Assembly (NCBI GenBank): GCA_017883615.1
Contig: JADGNF010000007.1
Coordinates: 1-64,000 of the forward strand
Direction of reading: 5' to 3'
Source of the DNA: Candidatus Bathyarchaeota archaeon
GTDB taxonomy: Archaea > Thermoproteota > Bathyarchaeia > Bathyarchaeales > Bathycorpusculaceae
DNA: 64,000 bases
Both the position numbers and the translations under genes were made by a program. Below, in pieces: positions 33,262 through 41,578 of this stretch. Positions within the stretch are counted from its first letter, which is position 1. Every line of letters starts with the position of its first letter. Under the pieces are notes generated by a model, which was not told the origin of the DNA, did not search any database, and worked only from the letters and a program-made list of their open reading frames with translations.

Positions 33262-34812
33262 CTACTCCCACTCGATAGTTGCAGGCGGCTTATGGGTAAT
33301 ATCGTAGACGACGCGTGTCACTTCTGGGATTTCATTGGTTATCCGCGTAGAAATCTTCTCTAACACTGGGTACGGAATCCGAGCGAAGTTGGCGGTCATG
33401 GCCTCACGACTCTCCGCAGCCCTAACAGCTACCACATATCCATAAGCTCGAGAATCGCCTTTAACACCTGTTGCCTTTGTATCCGTCAAAACAGCAAAAT
33501 ACTGCCACAGATTTTCAGCTACACAATTCTTTTCAATTTCTTGGCGCACAATGGCGTCTGCTTTTTTGGTTATGGTCACTTTTTCCTCGGTTAATTCGCC
33601 GATTATTCTGACGGCTAAGCCTGGGCCTGGAAATGGTTGCCTGTTAACGAGTTCCCGCGGTAGGTTAAGCATAACGGCGACTTTTCGTACTTCATCTTTG
33701 TAGAGGTCGCGGAGGGGCTCTACGATTTTCTTAAAGTCCATTTTGGCTGGCAACCCCGCAACGTTATGGTGTGATTTAATGACGTCGCTGTTCTTGCGAA
33801 AGCCTGACTCGATGCGGTCAGGATAAATGGTTCCTTGAAGCAGGTACTCTGCCCCTGACTTTTTGGCGGCTTCTTCGAAAACTCGAATGAATTCTTCACC
33901 GATGATTTTCCGTTTCTTCTCGGGTTCGGATACACCTTCGAGTTTCTCCATGAACCGGTTCTGGGCATTGACCATGACGAAGTTTATGTTAAAATCTTTG
34001 AAGGTGTCTCTGATGGCTTCAGGTTCGCCTTCTCGCATAAACCCGTGATCTACAAATACCGCTGTCAACTTGTCCCCTAACGCTTCAGCTGCCAATGCAG
34101 TCGCAACGCTGCTGTCTATTCCTCCACTTAACCCAATAATGGCTGTAGACGTGCCTACATCAGTTTTAATTTCGTTGATCATCCTTTCGATTAAGTCATC
34201 CATTTTCCAGTTAGTTTCACAGTGGCAAACTTCGAACACAAAGTTTCGGAGCATTAGGGCACCGTTTTTTGTGTGGACGACTTCGGGATGCCACTGCAAC
34301 CCGTAAATGGGCTTCTGTTTGCTGCGATAAGCGGCGACGGGGCAGCTATCCGTGTGAGCTAAAACCTCAAAATCCGACGGCACCGCCGAAACCGTGTCGC
34401 CGTGACTCATCCAGACAGTTTCTTTTTCGCTTAAACCCGACAGCACACCGACCGCTTTGTCAATGTTCACCTCTGCGATGCCGTATTCTCTGCATGAGGC
34501 ACGGGAAACTTTTCCGCCCACAATTTGGGCAACGAGCTGATGCCCGTAGCATAACCCTAAAACGGGCAGGTTCAACTCCAGAATTTTGGGGTCAATGCGT
34601 GGTGCACCCGGTTCGAACACACTTGAAGGTCCACCCGAAAGAATCAAGCCTTTAATGTTGAATTTTTCGTTGAGAGCCAAAATTTCGACTGATGTTATTT
34701 CTGGTGGAACTATTTCCGAAAAAACGCCGTGTTCCCTGATTCTTCTGCCGATGAGGTGGCAGTATTGTCCTCCGAAGTCCAGAACCAGAATTGTGTCGTA
34801 CTTGATTTGCAT
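33262..34812 (-). CDS. guaA: GMP synthase (glutamine-hydrolysing), single-chain
   Basis: A 516-residue full-length enzyme. The N-terminal class I amidotransferase domain has the nucleophile in LGLCYGHQL (~86) and the HPEV triad region (~178). The ATP-pyrophosphatase domain has GLSGGIDSS (~228), followed by the C-terminal dimerisation domain ending KPPATIEWE. It converts XMP to GMP. Many archaea encode the amidotransferase and synthetase as separate proteins; here they are fused, as in bacteria and eukaryotes. Confidence 0.96.
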   Translation of the reverse strand: MQIKYDTILVLDFGGQYCHLIGRRIREHGVFSEIVPPEITSVEILALNEKFNIKGLILSGGPSSVFEPGAPRIDPKILELNLPVLGLCYGHQLVAQIVGGKVSRASCREYGIAEVNIDKAVGVLSGLSEKETVWMSHGDTVSAVPSDFEVLAHTDSCPVAAYRSKQKPIYGLQWHPEVVHTKNGALMLRNFVFEVCHCETNWKMDDLIERMINEIKTDVGTSTAIIGLSGGIDSSVATALAAEALGDKLTAVFVDHGFMREGEPEAIRDTFKDFNINFVMVNAQNRFMEKLEGVSEPEKKRKIIGEEFIRVFEEAAKKSGAEYLLQGTIYPDRIESGFRKNSDVIKSHHNVAGLPAKMDFKKIVEPLRDLYKDEVRKVAVMLNLPRELVNRQPFPGPGLAVRIIGELTEEKVTITKKADAIVRQEIEKNCVAENLWQYFAVLTDTKATGVKGDSRAYGYVVAVRAAESREAMTANFARIPYPVLEKISTRITNEIPEVTRVVYDITHKPPATIEWE

Positions 34813-34932
34813 TTAGACGAAGCTCACGGTTTTATTTGGGGTTTAATCTAGTAATTTAAGATTGCTCATTCGTTTCTGTCAAATTCACGTTTGAGGAGTT
34901 TGCTTAGATTTTTTCGTCGGGGAAAAACTAAA

Positions 34933-34943
34933 CTTTTATAAAC
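34933..34943 (+). promoter_or_regulatory. TATA box of the Lrp-type regulator
   Basis: CTTTTATAAAC lies ~75-85 bases upstream of ATG 35018, predicting transcription from about 34960. Confidence 0.55.
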
Positions 34944-35017
34944 TTACCTGCCTGATTATTAAAAGAACGTTTCAAAAAGGCATCGTTCGCTGGAAAAACG
35001 TGCAGGAGACCTATGAT

Positions 35018-35461
35018 ATGGAACTAAATGAAATTGACAAAAAGATTCTGAAAGCGCTTTTGGAAGACGCCCGATTCTCAAGTAGACAAATAGCAAAGAA
35101 CGTCGGCGTATCTGTAGGTACGGTGCTTTCAAGAATAAAAAAGATGGAAGACGACGGGTTAATCAAAGGCTACGCAGTCATCCTTGATCACGAAAAACTC
35201 GGTTACCAATTGACCGTGGTTACCGAAATTACCGTTGCCAAAGGCAGATTGGTCGATACTGAAGCTGAGATTGCCAAGATTCCCAATGTGTGCAGCGTAT
35301 ACGATGTGACTGGGCTAACTGATGCAGTCATAGTCGCTAAATTTAAGAGTCGAGAAGACTTGGGGGCGTTCACGAAGCGTTTGCTGGCTCTTCCATATGT
35401 TGAGCGAACAAACACTCATGTAGTTCTGACCTCAGTGAAAGAGAACTTCCGCTTAATTTAG
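35018..35461 (+). CDS. Lrp/AsnC family transcriptional regulator
   Basis: A 147-residue regulator from ATG 35018, chosen because AGGAG lies about nine bases upstream; GTG 35000 would add six residues. The N-terminal AsnC helix-turn-helix (LNEIDKKILKALLEDARFSSRQIAKNVGVS) is followed by the RAM/AsnC ligand domain. Lrp-type proteins form octamers and respond to amino acids. It converges on the serine acetyltransferase gene, but no regulatory link is shown. Confidence 0.92.
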   Translation: MELNEIDKKILKALLEDARFSSRQIAKNVGVSVGTVLSRIKKMEDDGLIKGYAVILDHEKLGYQLTVVTEITVAKGRLVDTEAEIAKIPNVCSVYDVTGLTDAVIVAKFKSREDLGAFTKRLLALPYVERTNTHVVLTSVKENFRLI

Positions 35462-35476
35462 CGGCGCTCTTTCTTT

Positions 35477-36520
35477 TTAGTGGCCGTTTCTTTCCTTTCT
35501 TATGTTTTGCTCCGGCGGTGAAATCGTTATCCTTGTATTCGAGGGAACGGGCGAAGTAATCCAAACGTTACCGCCTATCACTACATTGTCGCCTATCACT
35601 GCGTCCGCACCTAGCAGTGTGGCTCCTGAGTAAATTACGACGTTGTTCCCGATAGTTGGGTGTCGTTTCCTGCCTTTGATTATGTGCCCTTTTTCGTCTT
35701 TGGGGAAGCTCAACGCGCCGAGCGTTACGCCTTGGTACATCTTTACGTTGTTCCCGATTTCCGTGGTTTCTCCTATAACTACGCCAGTACCATGGTCGAT
35801 GAAGAAATTTTTGCCGATTCGGGCGCCAGGGTGGATGTCGATACCTGTTAGAGAGTGGACGTGTTCGCTCATGATTCGAGGAATCAAGGGGACGCCGCGC
35901 AGGTAAAGCTCGTGAGCAATTCTGTAAGTGGTGATGGCGAGTACGCATGGGTAGCTAAGTATGACTTCTTCCGCGCTGACAGCCGCTGGATCCCCGCCGT
36001 AAGCCGCCTCAATGTCTCCGCCCAGAACCTGCCGGATCTCAGGGATTTTCTCCAAAAGCTCCTTTACCACAATTTCTGCCTGAGCGTGGCAAACGTCTTC
36101 GGGGCACTCCTTGATTTTGCGGCAGATGTGCTTGAAACTTTTATCTACTTCAACCATGAGTCTGGATTGAATCGAATTTAAGGTGTTTCCGATAACGTAT
36201 TTCACGTTGGATTTAGTGATTTCCGTTTTGCCTAAATATCCTGGGAAAATAACCGTGAGCAAATCTTCGAGGACTTCGATTACGATTTTCTTGGATGGAA
36301 GGTCCTTGCCTTCAAGGTGATCCATGCCGCCGTACGTCTGGTAATTCTTTATCATATCGTCAACGAGTTTGGGCAGCCCTATCTCAACCCAGTTGCTAAC
36401 GGGCTTAACTTCGCAGGTCATAAGCTTGTCGAGCATTTTCTCCGGGTTCCAAGAGTACGCTTCATCAGCTGAGCTGGTCGGTTTGTCTTTTGAGGTGGGT
36501 TTGATGGACTTTGAAGTCAT
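35477..36520 (-). CDS. cysE: Serine O-acetyltransferase (EpsC/CysE type)
   Basis: A 347-residue enzyme. The C-terminal left-handed beta-helix carries [26 protein letters not shown] and [16 protein letters not shown], the acetyl-CoA- and serine-binding core. The long helical N-terminal region (~1-190) matches the EpsC subgroup, which is longer than E. coli CysE. It makes O-acetylserine for cysteine synthesis. No cysteine synthase gene is present in the window. Confidence 0.92.
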   Translation of the reverse strand: MTSKSIKPTSKDKPTSSADEAYSWNPEKMLDKLMTCEVKPVSNWVEIGLPKLVDDMIKNYQTYGGMDHLEGKDLPSKKIVIEVLEDLLTVIFPGYLGKTEITKSNVKYVIGNTLNSIQSRLMVEVDKSFKHICRKIKECPEDVCHAQAEIVVKELLEKIPEIRQVLGGDIEAAYGGDPAAVSAEEVILSYPCVLAITTYRIAHELYLRGVPLIPRIMSEHVHSLTGIDIHPGARIGKNFFIDHGTGVVIGETTEIGNNVKMYQGVTLGALSFPKDEKGHIIKGRKRHPTIGNNVVIYSGATLLGADAVIGDNVVIGGNVWITSPVPSNTRITISPPEQNIRKERNGH

Positions 36521-36657
36521 ATAGCATTGCCTTCCTGTCTATTTGGAGGAGGCACAATATAAGAGAAGCGCAGTTAAGTCTTGGATTCGACGTAAAGTCT
36601 TTAAATATCTGCCATGATTCTATTATCTGCCTCATCGTTGAAAGTCAAGCAAAACGT

Positions 36658-36745
36658 GCGGAGGTCGCCCAGCATGGTCAAAGGCGTAGGCCTGAGGCGC
36701 CTATCCCGTAGGGGTTCGTGTGTTCAAATCCCACCCTCCGCACCA
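36658..36745 (+). tRNA. tRNA-Leu (GAG), CCA encoded
   Basis: An 88-base class II tRNA. The acceptor stem is GCGGAGG/CCTCCGC, the D arm contains AGCATGGTCAAA, the anticodon arm is TAGGC-CTGAGGC-GCCTA (anticodon GAG), the long variable arm is 14 bases, and the T loop is TTCAAAT. Discriminator A and CCA are encoded. One T-stem position is a T-C mismatch (GTGTG against CCCAC, where GTGGG would pair fully). No intron is seen. Confidence 0.93.
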
Positions 36746-36917
36746 ATCTTTTCAGATATATTGTTTTTGGAAGCTTTTTCCTGGCGTAAAGGGTTGCGCC
36801 GACTGCCACGATTACTATACCAACAGCTAAAGTTCCTACTTGGTCGGAAGCCTCTAAAGAAAGGCAAAAATTTCTTTCGCCAAAGCTTATGAGACCGAAG
36901 CCTCAAAATCAGATGGC

Positions 36918-37469
36918 ATGACAACTCGAACACCGAAATCGGACTCATCGAAAACCGATTGGAGAATCATTGGATTGCTAGCCGATGAGCCACTTCCCGA
37001 ACTGAAAGAGGAACTGATGCTTTTTGGACAATTCATTGGTGACTGGGATATAATCGAAGCCAGTTACCCTCAGCCCCACGGAACAGAAATCACCAAAAGT
37101 GGCGAAGTTCATTTCGGTTGGATTCTGGATGGACGCGCAGTTCAAGACGTTTGGATGACCCACGACAAACAAACTGGCAGGGCAATCCCTGTGGGGACTA
37201 CCATTAGATTCTACGACCCTAAGCTCGGCGCTTGGCGCAGTACATGGATCAACCCCATCGCAGGTATTGTGCAGACGTTTATAGCGCGAAAAGTTGACGA
37301 CCGAATCGTGCTGGAAAGCAAAATCCATGAAGGGTATCCTGAGAAATGGATTTTTTCTAAGATTACTCCCAATTCATTTACATGGCATTCAGAAGAAACC
37401 CATGACAACGGCAAAACGTGGATAATCACTGAGGAAATGAAAATTCAGAAACGCCTGGCAAAATCGTGA
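36918..37469 (+). CDS. Lipocalin-like/DUF1579-like protein, unknown function
   Basis: A 183-residue protein without signal peptide. From residue ~35 it resembles small beta-barrel proteins of the DUF1579 type: FGQFIGDWDIIE, IRFYDPKLGAWRSTWINP, DRIVLESKI and FTWHSEETHDNGKTWII, with paired tryptophans on alternating strands. Such barrels bind small hydrophobic ligands, but no specific function is known here. It is the first gene after tRNA-Leu, in an accessory-looking stretch. Confidence 0.7.
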   Translation: MTTRTPKSDSSKTDWRIIGLLADEPLPELKEELMLFGQFIGDWDIIEASYPQPHGTEITKSGEVHFGWILDGRAVQDVWMTHDKQTGRAIPVGTTIRFYDPKLGAWRSTWINPIAGIVQTFIARKVDDRIVLESKIHEGYPEKWIFSKITPNSFTWHSEETHDNGKTWIITEEMKIQKRLAKS

Positions 37470-37537
37470 GAACGTTCGGTCCTCTTATAAACGTGCCTTA
37501 ATCCATTTGCGTGCTCATGATGGCACCTAACTTTCTT

Positions 37538-38860
37538 TTAGCTAGCTCCCGCGAGCGCTTGCTTGTTCGCCACTTCTCCAGTATCTGCCCAGACGCCAAC
37601 GGCTATAACGTTAACGTTACCTGGATACGTTTTATCCAAATGCAGGGTAACATACCAGTAGGGATAAAGCGTTACTGAATTATCCGGTCGAGTGTGCGGG
37701 TAAAACTCTGCTGTCACAGGGTTATCTAACACCGTAAAGTTGGAAACCTTTTCCCCTCCCGCAGTCCACGTGAAGTCTTTGACAGCGTTTTTCGCAATTT
37801 GTACCGCTTGGTCGCGTGTGACATTCAGTTGGTCATTTCCAATTGTGTAAAGTCCCCAATCATCATGAAACTCAGTTAACACTTGGCCCTGAATAGTAAT
37901 TTTCAAGGTTTTTCCAACAAAATCGACTCCACTTGCAGTGTATTGAAGAGTAATGTCTGAGGTGCCATCAGTGTTAGTGATTATCAATTTTGTGTTGCCA
38001 AGAATCTGCTGGGTCATGTTCGAATTGGCGGAAGATAGTAAGGTAATCATGTCTTTAAGATAACTGTCGTTTGTGGCAGACAGGTATCTTTGCAGAAGTT
38101 CTTTTGCTGCTTGAATGCTGTCGGTTGGTTGAACCTGCATGTACAATGGTGGGAAATTCGGTGCGCCTTCAATCTGATCGAGTTTGAACAGGGAAAATTC
38201 GTTATTTCTATACCTTAACGTTACTTGTAGCCTGCTTACTGTGTTCACAAACGAGTATTGGGTTACTTCCTGAACGACGCCGCCAAGATCATCGCGAACC
38301 TCCGCTGTTGGGGTGCCTATTAGGCTTGATTGATACTTAGAGGTGTCAAGCTGAACGACGTCTTTAAGCATAACCATCGCTTGGTTGGCTGAATTGCTCC
38401 AGGATAACAACTGTTCATTTTGCGTTTTGATCTTGTCATAGTCTTGCTGCAGTTTTGTGTTGCTGACTGAAAGCTGATTGATGCCTGTGTACTGGATTGC
38501 GGACATGCTTGCCAAAGCCAAGATGGCGATCGCAAAAATTACGAAAACAGATTTCCACTGCAAGGGCAAAGCCGAGAATTTCTTATCGTGGACGTTGGGT
38601 ACATCTTCCGCTCCCTTCATCATTGAGACGGAGGCTTTTCCGAAGCTGGATAATTTGTATTTTCCGTTCTCTTCTTTGACAACTAATTCGCCCAAGTTCT
38701 CCAAATGATAAGTTAAGTGGGAACTGGGAATTGTTAGCTCTTCAAGCATTTGTGAGAACGTTAAGGTTTTTTCTGAAAGCATCCGGAGAATTTTGCGGCG
38801 TGCAGGATGCTTCAAGGAGCTAAACATTATTGAGTATGTTTCTTCCTCTGAGCCGGACAT
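37538..38860 (-). CDS. Membrane-anchored winged-helix regulator with extracytoplasmic PepSY-like domain
   Basis: A 440-residue protein from ATG 38860 (GAGGGG five bases upstream). Residues ~5-75 are an ArsR/MarR-like winged helix (MFSSLKHPARRKILRMLSEKTLTFSQMLEELTIPSSH). One membrane helix (~100-122) is followed by a coiled coil and a large outside domain whose C-terminal ~90 residues (DQAVQIAKNAV...YWYVTLHLD) look PepSY-like. This is a one-component transmembrane sensor-regulator. It is divergent from the 39.0-40.6 kb radical SAM gene set, a layout typical of local control; the regulatory target is inferred. Confidence 0.8.
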   Translation of the reverse strand: MSGSEEETYSIMFSSLKHPARRKILRMLSEKTLTFSQMLEELTIPSSHLTYHLENLGELVVKEENGKYKLSSFGKASVSMMKGAEDVPNVHDKKFSALPLQWKSVFVIFAIAILALASMSAIQYTGINQLSVSNTKLQQDYDKIKTQNEQLLSWSNSANQAMVMLKDVVQLDTSKYQSSLIGTPTAEVRDDLGGVVQEVTQYSFVNTVSRLQVTLRYRNNEFSLFKLDQIEGAPNFPPLYMQVQPTDSIQAAKELLQRYLSATNDSYLKDMITLLSSANSNMTQQILGNTKLIITNTDGTSDITLQYTASGVDFVGKTLKITIQGQVLTEFHDDWGLYTIGNDQLNVTRDQAVQIAKNAVKDFTWTAGGEKVSNFTVLDNPVTAEFYPHTRPDNSVTLYPYWYVTLHLDKTYPGNVNVIAVGVWADTGEVANKQALAGAS

Positions 38861-39041
38861 TCCAACCCCTCTGAGAGTAATGTAACGCGTGGGCATTAGA
38901 ACTTATCTGCAAAGCTTGTTTTAGTTAGTCAAGAATGTTTGTGCAAGCAAAAGTTACAAAGTTTTTTTTGTGTCAACAAATCTTTACAAAAACCGTTTTA
39001 TCCAAATCCCAACCATTAATTGACTTGTCCGAGGATTCAAA

Positions 39042-39413
39042 ATGAAAGGACCTGTAATTCGCCAAAGATGCGCGCTCGCGGAAGCCCCCTCGCAAGCGCC
39101 CGAAACCAAAGTCAAATGCGTGACTATGATGGTGTTTGAGAAATCTGGCAAAACAGTTATTCAGCCGCTGATAACCTCCCAAGAAACACAGACTCTACGG
39201 GATTTGCTGGAAAACGGCACGTTAGAAGTTTGGCTGCCCAACGGAGAAACCGACCTCGCCCAATTTGACGTTGCCATCCTTAAGTACCAACAGCTTATGC
39301 AGTCGCCCACAATGTGCAGCATAGCAAATGACCGTGTGTGCTTGAAAAATCATTTTGACACGATTGTTTCCTGCGAACAGTGTCCAATCACGCAAGATGG
39401 AGCTGAGGATTGA
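39042..39413 (+). CDS. Unknown Cys-containing protein in the radical SAM cluster
   Basis: A 123-residue protein; GAGG lies seven bases upstream of the ATG and a TATA-like GTTTTATCC near 38994. A conserved-looking core (VTMMVFEKSGKTVIQPLITSQE, LENGTLEVWLPNGETDLAQFDVA) is followed by a Cys-rich end (MCSIANDRVCLKN, VSCEQCP). The stop TGA overlaps the ATG of the 30-codon gene (TGATG). I do not recognise the family. In context it could bind the peptide or deliver it to the enzyme, but no RRE-type fold is identifiable by eye. Confidence 0.65.
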   Translation: MKGPVIRQRCALAEAPSQAPETKVKCVTMMVFEKSGKTVIQPLITSQETQTLRDLLENGTLEVWLPNGETDLAQFDVAILKYQQLMQSPTMCSIANDRVCLKNHFDTIVSCEQCPITQDGAED

Positions 39414-39505
39414 TGGCAAAGGATGATAGCTCAGCTTTCAGGCCGGTTTTTTGGGTTTTGGAAGCTGAGCTAGAGTTAGGTAAACCAGAGTTGGTGGTTA
39501 AATGA
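39413..39505 (+). CDS. 30-residue peptide, candidate radical SAM substrate
   Basis: A 30-codon frame linked by overlapping stop/start signals on both sides: TGATG with the upstream gene and ATGA with the radical SAM gene. The product begins MAKDDSSAFRPVFWVLEAEL and ends in a short acidic/hydrophobic tail with two lysines. It has no cysteine, so thioether (sactipeptide) chemistry is excluded; the FRPVFW aromatic patch could suit C-C crosslinking. The double coupling argues against chance. That it is a RiPP precursor is inference. Confidence 0.55.
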   Translation: MAKDDSSAFRPVFWVLEAELELGKPELVVK

Positions 39506-40557
39506 CCTGTAAAGCTCCATTATACATGGTAACATGGCGTTGTACCCGCAGATGCGTTGGTCACTGTCAGTATTGTAGCTACACCCCGCCTGTGAAGCCT
39601 CAAGAAGCAGAAGTCAACACTAAACTGGGCTACAAAATTGTTGATGAGGTGTACGATTTTGGATCTCCATGGTTTGGGATAAGCGGTGGGGAACCTCTAG
39701 TGCGGGAAGACATCTTCGACATCATCGAATACGCCAGACGCATAGGGTTTGAAGTCAGCCTGATAACGAGCGGGTTTGCTTTTGACGAAAATCGACTAAA
39801 CAGACTCGTCAAGAACGAAGTTCACACTGCGGTTAGCATCGACGGGACACCCGAATCCAATGACAAAATCCGTGGCAAAGGTGCCTACGATAAAGCTCTC
39901 CTCGCAGCGAAGAAGCTCTCGGAAAACGGTATTTTGGACTGTATCGTGACGACGATGACGAAGTACAACATAAACGACATGGCTCACCCGGCAAAAATAG
40001 CCGCTGAGTTGGGGGCAAGGATGATTGTCTATCACAACTTGGTGCCCGTGGGGAGAGCAAGCATAAACATGCCCGATTTGGCACCCACGCCAGAAGAGTA
40101 CGAGAGAACTTTTAATGAAATCTACGATTTGCAAGTGGCGTATGCTGGGAAACTAAAAGTAAATGTCTACGCACCATTCTACGCTCGCATAGTTCGGCAG
40201 AGGAACCCAAATGACTTTTGGGATTGGTACCGAAACGGCTTCTTAGGCAAGTGCAGCATCGGCGGTAACTACATGAGTGTAACCGAAAACGGTGACTACC
40301 GTGCATGTGGCTTCCACGAATCGCATCGCATCGGAAACGTCAAAGACAAATCCCTAACTGTTGCATGGAATGACTTGCAACATGATCAATTACACCTGAA
40401 GCTTCGAGACAAAAGCAACATCAAAGGCAAATGCGGCGTTTGCGAGTACCGCGAAATCTGCGGAGGCTGTCGTACACGCTCAGAATACTATACAGGCGAC
40501 TTGTTTGAGTCAGATCCGGCTTGCATCTACGTTCCCAAAGTGATGCGCGGGGGTTAG
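39502..40557 (+). CDS. Radical SAM enzyme with SPASM domain
   Basis: A 351-residue enzyme. The SAM cluster motif is CVGHCQYC (C18, C22, C25), preceded by an extra Cys at 14. GGEPLVREDI and the VSIDG strand complete the radical SAM core. A SPASM domain follows residue ~250: CSIGGNYMSV, YRACGF, then CGVCEYREICGGCR and a terminal Cys, enough for one or two auxiliary 4Fe-4S clusters. SPASM enzymes modify peptides (PqqE, MftC, sactipeptides) or act in heme synthesis (NirJ/Ahb). The coupled 30-aa gene and nearby exporter favour peptide modification; Ahb-like heme chemistry is the alternative. Confidence 0.85.
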   Translation: MTCKAPLYMVTWRCTRRCVGHCQYCSYTPPVKPQEAEVNTKLGYKIVDEVYDFGSPWFGISGGEPLVREDIFDIIEYARRIGFEVSLITSGFAFDENRLNRLVKNEVHTAVSIDGTPESNDKIRGKGAYDKALLAAKKLSENGILDCIVTTMTKYNINDMAHPAKIAAELGARMIVYHNLVPVGRASINMPDLAPTPEEYERTFNEIYDLQVAYAGKLKVNVYAPFYARIVRQRNPNDFWDWYRNGFLGKCSIGGNYMSVTENGDYRACGFHESHRIGNVKDKSLTVAWNDLQHDQLHLKLRDKSNIKGKCGVCEYREICGGCRTRSEYYTGDLFESDPACIYVPKVMRGG

Positions 40558-40580
40558 TTCCGTTCCTTTTCCCTCATACT

Positions 40581-40613
40581 GGTGCGTAGGTTAAAATCCT
40601 ACCCCCCCGCACC
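40581..40613 (+). other. tRNA-like 3' fragment/hairpin
   Basis: GGTGCG pairs with CGCACC and TAGG with CCTA around a TTAAAAT loop, leaving a run of six C unpaired. The stretch from the loop to the end closely matches the 3' end of tRNA-Leu at 36723-36744 (three substitutions and one inserted C). Complete tRNA folding fails: only 32 bases separate a possible 5' acceptor strand inside the radical SAM stop region from the T stem. It may be an attachment-site remnant, a decayed tRNA or a transcription terminator. Confidence 0.4.
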
Positions 40614-40703
40614 TACCATTTTCTTAAGATCTTTTTGTGGAATGTTTATAGGAATAGGCGGATAATCCATCCATAACCCACGGCGACGCAAGGTGCCCGG
40701 ATA

Positions 40704-41573
40704 TTGCCAGAGGTCATCGTAACCAAGAACCTAACTAAGAAATACAAAGAAATTTGTGCAGTTGAAGACCTGACCCTCCAGGTGGGCTCGGGCGAGATTT
40801 TCGGTTTTTTGGGACCCAACGGCGCAGGTAAAACCACTACCATTCGTGTCCTGACAACTTTAGCTAAGCAAACTTCAGGTTCCGTCTGGGTAGCTGGGTA
40901 CGATGTGAAAAAAGAACCAGAAAAAGTTAAAAAAGTAATCGGCGTAGTGCAGCAGCATCTGACTTTGGATTTGGATTTAAACGTTAAAGAGAATATGGCG
41001 CTTCATGCCCGTTTGCATCATATTAGGGGAGTAGAGCGCAAGCAACGAATCAACGAGCTAATCGACTACGTTGGGTTGACTAAACAAAGTGAGAAAATGA
41101 TCACAGACCTTTCGGGGGGAATGAAAAAAGCAACTATGATCGCTCGCGCGCTGATTCACCGACCCAGATTGCTATTTCTAGATGAGCCCACAGTCGGTTT
41201 GGATGTGCAAATGCGACGCCGCATCTGGGACCTCATCCGACGCTTAAACGGTGACGGAACGACAATTTTCCTAACCACTCACTACATCGAAGAGGCTGAA
41301 GCCCTTTGCAGTCGTGTAGGCATAGTGAACGAAGGGCGATTGATTGCGTTGGGGAAACCAGCTGAGCTCCGACAGAAGGTTGGGTTAGTGGCGGTGGAAA
41401 CTCTCATCGACAGCAAGTTTACGCGTTATCAGTACTTCCCTGACAGAAATGCAGCCACTGAATATGTCCAAAATTTGCCTTCTGAAATTAAAACAATAAT
41501 CATCCGCGACTCCAATTTGGAAGATGTCTTTGTGGAGTTAACAGGGAAAAAGGTAGGTGGCGACGAACGTTAG
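40704..41573 (+). CDS. ABC transporter ATP-binding protein
   Basis: A 289-residue ABC-2 type ATPase starting at TTG. Walker A GPNGAGKTTT (~36), Q-loop VVQQH, signature LSGGMKKA (~137), Walker B LLFLDEPTVGLD (~156) and the switch His (TTHYIEEAE) are all present. The C-terminal ~70 residues form the extra domain seen in DrrA-type drug and lipid exporters. It pairs with the permease that starts five bases later. Confidence 0.95.
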   Translation: MPEVIVTKNLTKKYKEICAVEDLTLQVGSGEIFGFLGPNGAGKTTTIRVLTTLAKQTSGSVWVAGYDVKKEPEKVKKVIGVVQQHLTLDLDLNVKENMALHARLHHIRGVERKQRINELIDYVGLTKQSEKMITDLSGGMKKATMIARALIHRPRLLFLDEPTVGLDVQMRRRIWDLIRRLNGDGTTIFLTTHYIEEAEALCSRVGIVNEGRLIALGKPAELRQKVGLVAVETLIDSKFTRYQYFPDRNAATEYVQNLPSEIKTIIIRDSNLEDVFVELTGKKVGGDER

Positions 41574-41578
41574 ATACG

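Noticed and set aside
40547-40613. Complete tRNA spanning the end of the radical SAM gene
   Set aside because: GCGGGGG and CCCCCGC could pair, but only 32 bases lie between the acceptor and the T stem, no anticodon arm forms, and the 5' part is inside a coding region. Kept only as a tRNA-like 3' fragment.
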